Shown here piece by piece: positions 44,544 through 52,886 of a DNA stretch of 64,000 nt. The first letter of the stretch is position 1, and each line of letters starts with the position of its first letter. The notes beneath the pieces are model-generated. The model worked only from the letters and a program-made list of their open reading frames with translations, was not told the origin of the DNA and made no database searches. The DNA lies in assembly GCF_003994855.1 (NCBI RefSeq), contig NZ_CP034142.1, positions 310,001 to 374,000 of the forward strand, written 5' to 3'. The position numbers and the translations under genes are program-made. Origin of the DNA: Marinobacter sp. NP-4(2019). GTDB taxonomy: Bacteria > Pseudomonadota > Gammaproteobacteria > Pseudomonadales > Oleiphilaceae.

Positions 44544-44570
44544 GTCAGATTACGCTTCGCTAATCCGATA
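44544..44570. repeat. Single degenerate REP unit
   Basis: GTCAGATTACGCTTCGCTAA and on, a single REP-like unit. It is followed by an 8-bp perfect stem at 44601-44618 (GGGGTGGG / CCCACCCC) upstream of the alcohol dehydrogenase. Confidence 0.6.
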
Positions 44571-44669
44571 AAGCCAACATTGTCAGAACGGTCGTGGAGT
44601 GGGGTGGGAACCCACCCCGCGAACAGCCCCCAAAACAAGAAGGCTACGTAAACCGAGGAGCTAAAAAGA

Positions 44670-45776
44670 ATGGACAGAAAAGCCAAAGCAGTCGTCTGCC
44701 GCGAATGGGGTCAGCCCGTTCAGGTAGAGACCATCACCGTGGAAGGCCCCAAACGGGACGAAATCACCATCAAGATCGGTGCCTGCGGCGTCTGCCACAG
44801 CGACCAGTCCGCCACCACCGGCAAGATTCCCTACCCCGCTCCCCTGGTCCTCGGCCACGAAGCCGCCGGCGTTGTTGTTGAAGTGGGCGAGGGCGTCACC
44901 GCCTTTCAGGAAGGCGACCATGTGGTCAGTTCCTTCATCTCCATGTGCGGCAAGTGCCGCCAGTGCGTACGTGGCCGCCCGGTGCTCTGTGAAAATGCCC
45001 GCAAAGCCATGTTCACCCTGCCCGATGGCACCGTTCGCACCAAAGGCGCGGATGGCGAGGACCTCAATGTCTTCGGCGCCTGCGGCGTGATGGCCGAATA
45101 CGCCACCATGCACGTGGACAACTGCGTCAAAGTGGATGACACCATACCCATGCAGAACGCCGCCCTGGTGGGCTGTGCGGTAATGACCGGCGTTGGTGCC
45201 GTGTTCAACACCGCGAAAGTCGAGCCCGGTTCCCGCACCGCCGTCTTCGGCATCGGCGGCGTGGGCCTGAACGCCATTCAGGGTTGTGTCACTGCCGGCG
45301 CGGAAATGATTGTCGCGGCGGACAACAACGAGAAGAAGCTGGCAATGGCCCGTGAGTTCGGCGCCACCCACACTATCAACATCAGCGAAGTGGAGGACGG
45401 CGCCAAGGCCGTGAAAAAACTTACCGGCGGCGTGGACTATGCTTTCGAATGCGTCGGTGCCGGCCCGGTGGTGGAACAGGCCTACAAATGCCTGGGCCGT
45501 GGTGGTACTGCCGTGGTGGTGGGTGTCTCGGACCCGAAGGACAAAACCTCGATCACCACCCTGACATTGCCTGCGGATGAGCGGGTGCTGAAAGGCAGCT
45601 GGCTGGGCTCCGCCCGTCCACAATACGATTTCCCCCGTATCCTGGGGCTGTACAAGGCTGGCAAACTCAAACTCGACGAACTTGTCACCCGGACTTACCA
45701 CATTGATGACGCACCCCAGGCGTTCGATGATATGTTGGCAGGCAAGAACGCCCGTGGCGTCATCGTTTTCGAGTGA
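44670..45776 (+). CDS. Zinc-dependent alcohol dehydrogenase
   Basis: A 368-residue medium-chain dehydrogenase. The catalytic zinc site is ACGVCHSDQSATTG and GHEAAGVVVEVGEG. The structural zinc loop has four Cys in CGKCRQCVRGRPVLC. The nucleotide motif is GIGGVGLNAIQG and the Asp after it (AADNNEKK) suggests NAD. This resembles class III and Zn-ADH of the NDMA/AdhD group acting on primary alcohols. GAGGAG precedes the ATG. It is followed after 29 bp by an aldehyde dehydrogenase, so together they would convert an alcohol to the acid that feeds the CoA ligases. Confidence 0.92.
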   Translation: MDRKAKAVVCREWGQPVQVETITVEGPKRDEITIKIGACGVCHSDQSATTGKIPYPAPLVLGHEAAGVVVEVGEGVTAFQEGDHVVSSFISMCGKCRQCVRGRPVLCENARKAMFTLPDGTVRTKGADGEDLNVFGACGVMAEYATMHVDNCVKVDDTIPMQNAALVGCAVMTGVGAVFNTAKVEPGSRTAVFGIGGVGLNAIQGCVTAGAEMIVAADNNEKKLAMAREFGATHTINISEVEDGAKAVKKLTGGVDYAFECVGAGPVVEQAYKCLGRGGTAVVVGVSDPKDKTSITTLTLPADERVLKGSWLGSARPQYDFPRILGLYKAGKLKLDELVTRTYHIDDAPQAFDDMLAGKNARGVIVFE

Positions 45777-45805
45777 CGGTTCCAGACAGACACAGGAGTG
45801 ACCGA

Positions 45806-47221
45806 ATGAACGATCTCAGCAAGAATTACATCAACGGCCAATGGGTGAACTGGGCCGGCGATACTATTAACGTGCACGAAGCCGGCACCGGTGAGGTGAT
45901 TGCCAAAGTCCCGGCTTCCGGCCGGGAAGAAATGGAACAGGCCATCGCCGCTGCGGATGACGCGTTCGCAACCTGGTCTGAAAGCACCCTGGAGCAGCGC
46001 ATCAAGGTGCTGGAACAGCTTCACGCAGGGCTGAAAGAGCGCGCCGGTGAAATCGCCGAAACCGTCTGCCGGGAAGTGGGCATGCCCATCAAGCTGGCCA
46101 CCGGTATCCAGGCCGGGTTGCCGGCCACCATCACCAAGACCTACCTGAAGCTGCTGCCGGAGTTCCCGTTCAGCGAGCAGTCCGGTAACTCGGAAGTGCA
46201 GTACACGCCCGTCGGCGTGGTGGGCTGCATCACGCCGTGGAACTACCCGCTGCATCAGGTCATCCTGAAAATCGTGCCAGCCATCGCTGCCGGTTGCACG
46301 GTGGTGCTCAAACCGTCGGAAATCGCGCCCCAGAGCGCCTACATCCTGGCCGAAATCCTGGACGGCACCGACCTGCCGAAAGGGGTATTCAATCTGGTGT
46401 GTGGCGAAGGCCAGACCGTGGGCGACACCCTGATCAAACACCCGGACGTGCGCATGGTGTCCTTCACCGGCTCCACTCGCACCGGCCACCTGATTGCCCA
46501 TGCGGCTGCCGATGACTTCAAGCGCATCGCCCTGGAAATGGGCGGCAAATCCGCCTCGGTGATCCTGCCGGATGCAGACCTGGCCGCCGCGGTGAAAGGC
46601 ACGGTCAACAACTGCCTGCTCAATTCCGGCCAGACCTGCACCGCACTGACCCGCATGCTGGTTCCGGCGGAACAGCACGACGAAGCCTGTGAACTGGCAG
46701 CCGCCGCCGTCGCCAAGATGACCCCGGGCAACCCGCTGGAAGAAACCACCCGCCTCGGTCCGCTGGCCTCGGCGCAGCAGCGAGACAAGGTCATCGACTA
46801 CATCAAACTCGGTATCGAAGAGGGGCATACCCTGGTCACCGGTGGACCGGAAGCGCCGGAAGGCTGTGACAAAGGCTACTTCGTCAAGGCTACGGTGTTC
46901 GGCAACGTCAAACCCGACAGCCGCCTGGCCCAGGAAGAAATCTTCGGCCCGGTACTGTGCGTGATTCCCTACAACGATGAAGCGGAAGCCATCCGCATCG
47001 CCAACGGCACCCAGTACGGCTTGTCCGGCGCGGTGTGGTCAGCGGATGCCGACAAGGCGAAGCAGGTGGCGGGCAAACTGCGCACCGGCCAGGTGTTCGT
47101 CAACGGCGGCGCCTTCAACCCGATGGCCCCGTTCGGCGGTTTCGGTCATTCCGGCATTGGCCGTGAGTTTGGCAAGTGGGGGCTGGAAGAGTTTCTGGAG
47201 GTACGGTCGTTGCAGTTGTGA
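45806..47221 (+). CDS. Aldehyde dehydrogenase
   Basis: A 471-residue NAD(P)-dependent aldehyde dehydrogenase. Conserved are the Asn in ITPWNYPLHQV, KPSEIAP, the catalytic Glu in ALEMGGKSAS and the nucleophile Cys in NSGQTCTALTRM. EEIFGPV is present. AGGAG at 45794-45798 supports the ATG at 45806 over an upstream frame start. Oxidises the aldehyde produced by the neighbouring alcohol dehydrogenase. A substrate cannot be assigned. The TetR regulator at 47456 is convergent. Confidence 0.93.
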   Translation: MNDLSKNYINGQWVNWAGDTINVHEAGTGEVIAKVPASGREEMEQAIAAADDAFATWSESTLEQRIKVLEQLHAGLKERAGEIAETVCREVGMPIKLATGIQAGLPATITKTYLKLLPEFPFSEQSGNSEVQYTPVGVVGCITPWNYPLHQVILKIVPAIAAGCTVVLKPSEIAPQSAYILAEILDGTDLPKGVFNLVCGEGQTVGDTLIKHPDVRMVSFTGSTRTGHLIAHAAADDFKRIALEMGGKSASVILPDADLAAAVKGTVNNCLLNSGQTCTALTRMLVPAEQHDEACELAAAAVAKMTPGNPLEETTRLGPLASAQQRDKVIDYIKLGIEEGHTLVTGGPEAPEGCDKGYFVKATVFGNVKPDSRLAQEEIFGPVLCVIPYNDEAEAIRIANGTQYGLSGAVWSADADKAKQVAGKLRTGQVFVNGGAFNPMAPFGGFGHSGIGREFGKWGLEEFLEVRSLQL

Positions 47222-47238
47222 GGGCTTGATAACTGGGT

Positions 47239-47326
47239 GTCGGATTACGCTCCGCTAATCCGACCTACGGGAATTGTACGAGGCCTTTTTCATGTAGGTC
47301 GGATTAGGCGATAGCCGTAATCCGAC
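47239..47326. repeat. Inverted REP pair
   Basis: REP units at 47239-47268 (GTCGGATTACGCTCCGCTAA and on) and 47294-47326 (GTAGGTCGGATTAGGCGATA and on) face each other. It is the same family as 41418-41508. Confidence 0.8.
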
Positions 47327-47353
47327 AGAAGCACCCGGAAGTCCGGTCGGTCA

Positions 47354-47439
47354 CGGGGTGGGGGTACCTTTTCTGCCGGGAAAAAGATGTCTGAGCAAGG
47401 CGAGTTATTTTTCCCAGAAGAAAAGGTACCCCCACCTCG
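47354..47439. repeat. Dispersed intergenic palindrome, class A copy 3
   Basis: Arms at 47357-47374 and 47419-47436 form an 18-bp perfect stem around the class A core (GATGTCTGAGCAAGGCGAGT, framed by GGGAAAAA and TTTTTCCC). It may double as a bidirectional terminator for the convergent aldehyde dehydrogenase and TetR genes. Confidence 0.82.
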
Positions 47440-47455
47440 GGACCAGCCCAAAAGC

Positions 47456-48037
47456 TCAGGCCTTCCCGCCGAGAAGAATGCGCACAGCCGTACAGGCGTC
47501 CTCCAACTCCTCATCGCGAGGTTCGCGACCGTTGATGATATCGCTGTACAGGCAGGACTCGGCCAGGCGCACCATAAAGTAGGACAGGCTGTTGATGTTC
47601 AGCGGCGGATTGATATACCCGGATGCCATCTGATCCCGAAGCGTGCGGGTATTGGCCTCCACGGTACGGCTGTGAATGGTGGACTGGGACGAGGTGAGTA
47701 TCTTCAGCGCATACTCCGGGTCTTCGCGGATAAAGCGCCGCAGTGGCTCGGAATGCAGCAGGGTAGAGTTGATATGGCGGTAGACGCCAACCACAAAATC
47801 CACCCCTTGTCCCGGCGTTATGCTCAGGGCTTCCAATCTCAGGGGTTCATAGAGCGACCAGAGCACTTCCCCAATAAGCAAGTCTTTGTTGCCGACCCAG
47901 CGAAACAGGGTGGCCCTTCCAATATTCAGTTCTGCGGACAAAGACGCCAGGTGAATTTTTTCACCCTTCAGCCACATCCTCCGTGCACGTCGGAAGGCGT
48001 CCGCTGGTGTCGCTCTTGTTGTTGTTTTTTCTGTCAC
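47456..48037 (-). CDS. TetR-family regulator, QsdR-like
   Basis: A 193-residue TetR regulator. The helix-turn-helix sequence ASLSAELNIGRATLFRWVGN, preceded by DAFRRARRMWLKGEKI, is the QsdR subgroup. In Rhodococcus, QsdR represses a lactonase gene and responds to lactones or acids. The start is GTG with a CGAGG site. It is convergent with the alcohol/aldehyde dehydrogenase pair and may control that pair or a gene outside the window. The 300 bp up to 48343 contain its own promoter region, a leader hairpin and no other gene I can support. Confidence 0.87.
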   Translation of the reverse strand: MTEKTTTRATPADAFRRARRMWLKGEKIHLASLSAELNIGRATLFRWVGNKDLLIGEVLWSLYEPLRLEALSITPGQGVDFVVGVYRHINSTLLHSEPLRRFIREDPEYALKILTSSQSTIHSRTVEANTRTLRDQMASGYINPPLNINSLSYFMVRLAESCLYSDIINGREPRDEELEDACTAVRILLGGKA

Positions 48038-48298
48038 TGCAACCTCGTATCGGTATTTTATTTCATTCTAACGACTAAACAGACAGCCTGCTATGAGGGC
48101 CGGAATCAACGAAATGTCCAGTGTCATGTCCAAAGCCTACCCCGGAAGATCTGTTCAGGGAATTGCACGTTGTGCCGAGTTGGGGCCGCACCCCGCCTGG
48201 AGGGATGCTGGCGGCGTGACAGATTTGTGAACTTTCCGCTATACACTGTTTAATACCTTGTGATTCTCCCGTGATGGCGTGCCCCCAGGATAGTTACC

Positions 48299-48321
48299 GA
48301 GCCTGTCAGTCCGGCAGGCTC
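48299..48321 (+). other. Leader hairpin before the Met-rich protein
   Basis: GAGCCTG at 48299-48305 pairs with CAGGCTC at 48315-48321, nine bases of loop. It lies 22 bp before the ATG, next to a GGGGAGAG ribosome-binding site. It may stabilise or control translation of the small protein. Confidence 0.5.
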
Positions 48322-48343
48322 AATCACTTGGGGAGAGATCACT

Positions 48344-48646
48344 ATGAACAAGTTCATGACAATCGTAGCAATGTGTATGTTTGGCCTGATGGCCAGCGTC
48401 GCCCAGGCAGACGACATGGCATCCGAAGGTGGCATGATGGACGACGACATGAAAGAGTCAATGGAGCATGATGATATGAAGAAGGATGACATGTCGGACG
48501 CCATGGGCCACGGTATGAAAGACGATGACATGTCCGGAGACGGCAAGGGCATGAAGGATGATGAAATGGGCATGAAGGACGACAAGGCCATGCACGACGA
48601 CATGAAGGAAGACGACATGGACAAGAAGTCGGATTCCATGAATTAA
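48344..48646 (+). CDS. Exported Met/Asp-rich repeat protein (MXKDX-type)
   Basis: A 100-residue protein. Signal peptide residues 1-22 end in VAQA. The mature 78 residues contain 17 Met and many Asp, Lys and Glu in repeats such as HDDMKKDDM, GMKDDDM and EDDMDKK, resembling the pentapeptide MXKDX group. It has no Cys after the signal and is predicted disordered. A strong GGGGAGAG site precedes it. It is followed by a two-component system and an exported MsrA-MsrB. I infer a periplasmic methionine sink for oxidants such as hypochlorite, recycled by Msr, as described for MrpX-type proteins. Metal binding (copper) is the main alternative. Confidence 0.85.
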   Translation: MNKFMTIVAMCMFGLMASVAQADDMASEGGMMDDDMKESMEHDDMKKDDMSDAMGHGMKDDDMSGDGKGMKDDEMGMKDDKAMHDDMKEDDMDKKSDSMN

Positions 48647-48682
48647 GCGGATGCCTCCGAGGGGTGCCAGAGCCAGGAACCT

Positions 48683-49393
48683 ATGACACGAAACGTACTG
48701 ATTGTTGAGGACAACCCGGGCATTGGTGAGCTGGTGCGCATGCACGTGGCGGATCTGGGCATGAACCCCATTCTGTGCGACCGGGGGGATACCGGGCTTG
48801 AGCGTTTCCGTGAGGGGGATATTGACCTGGTGGTTCTCGACCTGATGTTGCCCGGAATGGACGGTCTTTCGGTCTGCCGCGAGATACGCTCCGGCCCGGG
48901 TTACGTGCCCGTGCTGATGCTGACGGCGAAAAGCACGGAACTGGACCGGGTGCTGGGACTGGAAATGGGGGCGGACGACTATCTCACCAAACCCTTCAGC
49001 GTAGCCGAGCTGTCGGCACGGGTGAAAGCCCTGTTCCGGCGTGTGGATGCCATGGCGTCAGTGCCAGCCGAAAATACCAGGAGTGAAGAGAGTAGCGAAC
49101 TGCGGACCGACGGGTTACGCATCGACCCAGCTCGCCGTCGGGTGTTTGTGCGGGAGCAGGAGGTGGAACTGACCGCACGGGAGTTCGACCTGCTCTGGCA
49201 CTTCGCCAGCCATCCGGGCCGGGTGTTCAGCCGCGCTCAGCTTCTGGACAAGGTCTGGGGTTACAACCATGAAGGCTATGAGCATACCGTCAACACCCAC
49301 ATCAACCGCCTGCGCGGGAAAATTGAGCAAGACCCGGCCCGACCGGAGTTTATCGAGACCGTCTGGGGGGTTGGCTATCGCTTTCGGGACTGA
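48683..49393 (+). CDS. OmpR-family response regulator
   Basis: A 236-residue two-domain regulator. The receiver domain (residues 1-120) has VEDN acidic residues, the phosphorylated Asp in LVVLDLMLPGMDG, the switch Thr in MLTAKS and Lys in LTKPFS. A linker is followed by an OmpR-type winged helix (ELTAREFDLLWHFASHPG, RLRGKIEQDP, WGVGYRF). It lies 36 bp after the Met-rich protein and three bases before the kinase gene. It probably controls the Met-rich protein and msrAB. No obvious direct-repeat binding site stands out. Confidence 0.93.
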   Translation: MTRNVLIVEDNPGIGELVRMHVADLGMNPILCDRGDTGLERFREGDIDLVVLDLMLPGMDGLSVCREIRSGPGYVPVLMLTAKSTELDRVLGLEMGADDYLTKPFSVAELSARVKALFRRVDAMASVPAENTRSEESSELRTDGLRIDPARRRVFVREQEVELTAREFDLLWHFASHPGRVFSRAQLLDKVWGYNHEGYEHTVNTHINRLRGKIEQDPARPEFIETVWGVGYRFRD

Positions 49394-49396
49394 TCC

Positions 49397-50878
49397 ATGG
49401 TGAAGACTCTCTATACCCGGCTGGCGTTGGGGCTGTTCCTGTTGTTACTGGCCGTCGGCCTGCTGTACACCTTTATCAGTCTGTACTCGCTGCGGGAGTA
49501 CACGGCGTCGGTGAACCAGGAACTGCACCGGGACCTGGCGAAAAACCTGGTGTCGGACAGAAACCTGGTCAATGAGGGAGAGCTTGACCGCAGCGCCCTG
49601 AAAGAGCTGTTCGCGTTATACATGACCATCAATCCCAGCATTGAAATCTATCTGCTGGATCTGGACGGTACCATCCTTTCCTACTCTGCCGACCCGGCAA
49701 AGATCAAGCGCAAGCAGGTCTCACTGGAGCCCATTCGGCGGTTAATGGACGATATGAGCCGCTACCCCGTGTTGGGCGATGATCCCCGCAGCCATGATCG
49801 GCAGAAGGTTTTTTCTGTGACCCCCGTGCCATCAATGGAGAATCCGCAAGGCTATCTCTACGTGGTGCTCCGGGGGGAGGAATACGACGCTGCGGAAACC
49901 ATGGCCCGTGGCGGCCAGTTGCTGGAGCTGAGCGCCTGGGCCCTGCTGGTCAGCCTGGCGGTGGTGATGATTGCGGGGCTGGCGGTCTTCCGGTTGCTGA
50001 CCCGTCGACTGACATTACTGACCCGGCTGGTGGAGGATTTCGAGCACAGTGACATGAGCCGGAAGCCTGTCAGTACCTGGCGTGACCGGCGGCCCGTGGT
50101 ACGTGACGAAATCGACTACCTGGGTGTCACCTTTGATGACATGGCCCGCCGCATTGCCTCCCAGATCGAACAGCTGACGGAAAAGGATGCTCAGCGCCGC
50201 CAACTGGTGGCCCAGGTGTCCCACGACCTGCGCACGCCCCTGGCGTCTATGCAGGGCTACATTGAAAGTCTGAAACTGCGGCGGGATCGCCTCAGCCCGG
50301 AAGAATAGGACCGATTCCTCGACATTGCGCTGAAGGAAGGCCGGCGTTTGAGCCGTCTGGTGGATGAGTTGTTCGAACTGGCCGCCCTGGAAGCCCGGGA
50401 AAAGCAGCCGGTACCGGAACCTTTCCCGCTGGCGGAGCTGGTGCATGATGTGGTTCAGAAGCATGGGCGGGAAGCGCGCAGCAGACAGTTGGAGCTGGTC
50501 GTCAAAGGTGATCCGGATCAGCCCCTGGCCTATGCGGACCTCGCCATGACCGAGCGGGTACTGGATAACCTGATCGGTAATGCCATCGCCTACAGTCCGG
50601 CCGGAGGGCGGATCGAAGTGGCATTCGGGCAGGCGGACGGCCTGCCCGAAGTCTGCGTACGGGACAGTGGCCCCGGTATACCGGAGCAGGACCTGCCCCA
50701 CATCTTTGACCCGTTCTACCGCGGTGAATCTTCCGACGGAGAAGGCGGCCATGCCGGCCTCGGGCTGGCGATTGCCCGCCGGATCATGACCCTTCAGGGG
50801 GGCGATATCACTGTTGAAAACCTGAATTCCGGCGGCGCATCCTTTTGTATACGGTTACCGGTCAAACCCTCGAACTGA
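49397..50878 (+). pseudogene. Sensor histidine kinase interrupted by an in-frame TAG
   Basis: The frame gives a transmembrane segment (residues about 10-32), a periplasmic sensor of about 140 residues, a second membrane segment (ALLVSLAVVMIAGLAVF), HAMP and the His-box VSHDLRTPLASMQGYIESLK. It then meets TAG at 50306-50308, inside the dimerisation helix. The same frame continues with DRFLDIALKEGRRLSRLVDE, N-box VLDNLIGNAIAY, G1 RDSGPGIPEQDL and G2 HAGLGLAIARRI to 50878. Nothing else is damaged. One base change (CAG or TGG to TAG) would explain it, so it is recent, a sequencing error, or read through. If truncated, the kinase lacks its ATPase. Confidence 0.88.
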
Positions 50879-50996
50879 GTTGCCTGCATCCGCAATGATC
50901 TCTCCGGCGTTATACAAACGTAATAAACTGGGGAAAGTGGTGTGATGAATTCCGTGCAAACTGGTCACAGTACACAAAGGGCAAGAGGTTAAGGTT

Positions 50997-52172
50997 ATGA
51001 AACGGTATCTGTTATTGATGTCCATGGTAGCGGCCCTGGCACTGATCGGTTTCCAGGTTGGCGCTTCCAATGAGACGGACTCAAAATACGCACCCGACGA
51101 TCCTGACTTGGCGATAGCAACCTTCGCCGGCGGATGTTTCTGGTGTGTGGAAGAAATGTATGAGGAGAAAGTGCCGGGGGTTGTCGAGGTGGTATCCGGT
51201 TACAGTGGTGGTGACGAAAAAGATCCCTCCTATAAACAGGTCTCTGGCGGTCGTACCGGCCACACCGAGGCGGTCCAGGTCTATTACGATCCGGATGTCA
51301 TCACCTACGAAGGCCTGCTTCAGGCTCTGTGGCGCACTGCAAATCCGACTGATGCAAAGGGTCAGTATGTGGATCGGGGCAGCCAGTATCGGCCCGCGAT
51401 TTTTTATCACAATGAGGAGCAGAAGCGCGCTGCCGAGGCTTCGGTGAGGGCTCTGAAAGAGTCCGGTCGTTACGATGACCCGGTCGTGATTGAAATCGTG
51501 CCTTTCAAGTCTTTCTACGACGCCGAGGAATACCACCAGGATTATTACAAGAAGAACCCGGTGCGGTACAAGTTCTACACCTTCAATTCCGGCCGTTACC
51601 AGTTCATCGAAAAGGTCTGGGGTGACGAGCAGGAAGTTGACTACTCCCAGTATCAGCCGGAGGAGGACAACATGAAGAACAATGCGCGAGATCTGCAGTC
51701 GTTTGTGAAGCCGGACGATGAAGAGCTCAAGCGGATGCTGACCAAAGAGCAGTATTACGTGACCCAGGAAGACGGCACCGAAAGGGCATTCGCCAATGAA
51801 TACTGGGACGAGAAACGCCCGGGATTGTATGTCGACGTGGTGTCCGGAGAGCCGCTGTTCTCCTCCAGGGACAAATACAGGTCCGGCACCGGGTGGCCCA
51901 GTTTTACTCGACCGATTGCGGATGACGTGGTTGTTGAGAAAGAGGACCGCTCTCTGTTCATGACTCGCACGGAAATTCGCAGTGCCATTGCCGACTCACA
52001 CCTTGGGCATGTGTTCAATGACGGTCCGCCACCCACTGGCTTGCGTTACTGCATGAACTCAGCCGCGCTCCGCTTCATCCCGCTGGAGCGGATGGAGGAA
52101 GAGGGCTACGGCCAGTATATCAGTGAGGTGAAACCGGACAGTGGTAGCCCGGTGGCGGCGTCACAACCATAA
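50997..52172 (+). CDS. msrAB: Exported MsrA-MsrB methionine sulfoxide reductase fusion
   Basis: A 391-residue fusion. A hydrophobic N-terminus (residues 1-24, LLLMSMVAALALIGFQVGAS) is a signal peptide or anchor, so it acts in the periplasm. The MsrA domain (about 35-200) has the catalytic AGGCFWCVEE and GHTEAVQV. The MsrB domain (about 235-375) has GWPSFTRPI, SAIADSHLGHVF and the Cys in RYCMNSAALRF. No CXXC zinc-binding pair is visible in MsrB. It repairs both sulfoxide isomers of oxidised Met. The electron donor for the periplasmic enzyme is not encoded nearby. Its place behind the Met-rich protein and two-component system suggests one stress circuit. Confidence 0.93.
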   Translation: MKRYLLLMSMVAALALIGFQVGASNETDSKYAPDDPDLAIATFAGGCFWCVEEMYEEKVPGVVEVVSGYSGGDEKDPSYKQVSGGRTGHTEAVQVYYDPDVITYEGLLQALWRTANPTDAKGQYVDRGSQYRPAIFYHNEEQKRAAEASVRALKESGRYDDPVVIEIVPFKSFYDAEEYHQDYYKKNPVRYKFYTFNSGRYQFIEKVWGDEQEVDYSQYQPEEDNMKNNARDLQSFVKPDDEELKRMLTKEQYYVTQEDGTERAFANEYWDEKRPGLYVDVVSGEPLFSSRDKYRSGTGWPSFTRPIADDVVVEKEDRSLFMTRTEIRSAIADSHLGHVFNDGPPPTGLRYCMNSAALRFIPLERMEEEGYGQYISEVKPDSGSPVAASQP

Positions 52173-52886
52173 ATCCTTGACGGCGGTGTCTGCGCCGAAA
52201 TGGTGGTGGACCTGGGCCTGAAGGAGTTCCGCCGTGGCAATGGCATCGATCAGTGCATTGTGAGGCGGGTAGTGGGGCAGGCCGTAACGAGTCCGGCTGT
52301 CGGCGAGACGGATGGACACCGGTTGCATGCCCCTCAGTTTTTGCCAGCGTGTTGGCCGTCGATTGGGATACAAATGGGCCTCGATGGCCATGGTGTCGAT
52401 GACCGGGAAACGAATGCCCTCGTTCAGTCGCCACCGCATCGCCACATCGAAGAACGGCCGTTCGATACTGCGGTAATGGACCACCGCAACTCTTCCCGCC
52501 ATGGATTCCAGTATCTCCGCCAGGACGTCATCTAAATCCGGTGCCTTATCAATATCCGTGTGGGTGATGCCGTGAATGGTGATGGAGGTCTGGTGCAGTG
52601 GCAACTGTGGCCGGACGACCCAATGGCGACCCTGGCCGAGTTGAATGCCTTCGACGGAAAAAGGCACCAGGCCGATACTGACGATGGAATGCTCATCGGG
52701 ATTCAGGCCAGTGGTTTCGAAATCCAGAGCCACCAGCGGGGTATCGGCCAGGGGCGTGTCTGGCGCGACACAACCGGCCTGGTAAAAGGCCTTGAGTCGG
52801 GGATCCCTGGCCTCTGCCGCGAGCTGCTCGAACAGTTCCGGCCAGGTTTCGTTGGATTCCGGGTCAGGATTCTTCTGATCAGCCAT
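52161..52886 (-). CDS. DEDDh 3'-5' exonuclease (DnaQ-like)
   Basis: A 241-residue exonuclease domain. ALDFETTGLNPDEHSIVSIG has the Asp-Glu of motif I, and HNALIDAIATAELL holds the last His/Asp of motif III (DEDDh). HGITHTDI is a typical intermediate. A short N-terminal extension of about 40 residues precedes it. It overlaps the 3' end of the upstream CBS/nucleotidyltransferase gene by eight bases and its own 3' end overlaps msrAB by twelve bases on the opposite strand. The pair is often found together beside acetate genes in this group. The exonuclease substrate is unknown. Confidence 0.9.
   Translation of the reverse strand: MADQKNPDPESNETWPELFEQLAAEARDPRLKAFYQAGCVAPDTPLADTPLVALDFETTGLNPDEHSIVSIGLVPFSVEGIQLGQGRHWVVRPQLPLHQTSITIHGITHTDIDKAPDLDDVLAEILESMAGRVAVVHYRSIERPFFDVAMRWRLNEGIRFPVIDTMAIEAHLYPNRRPTRWQKLRGMQPVSIRLADSRTRYGLPHYPPHNALIDAIATAELLQAQVHHHFGADTAVKDLWL

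Noticed and set aside
17898..47439. Repeated palindromes as a CRISPR array
   Set aside because: Copies are kilobases apart, not regularly spaced, and there are no cas genes.
48250..48639. Minus-strand Ser/Met-rich frame opposite the Met-rich protein
   Set aside because: The plus-strand version has a signal peptide and strong ribosome-binding site; the minus frame has neither.
50348..50878. C-terminal kinase fragment as a separate gene starting at TTG 50348
   Set aside because: It is in the same frame as the upstream half and lacks its own ribosome-binding site, so a stop-interrupted single gene is simpler.
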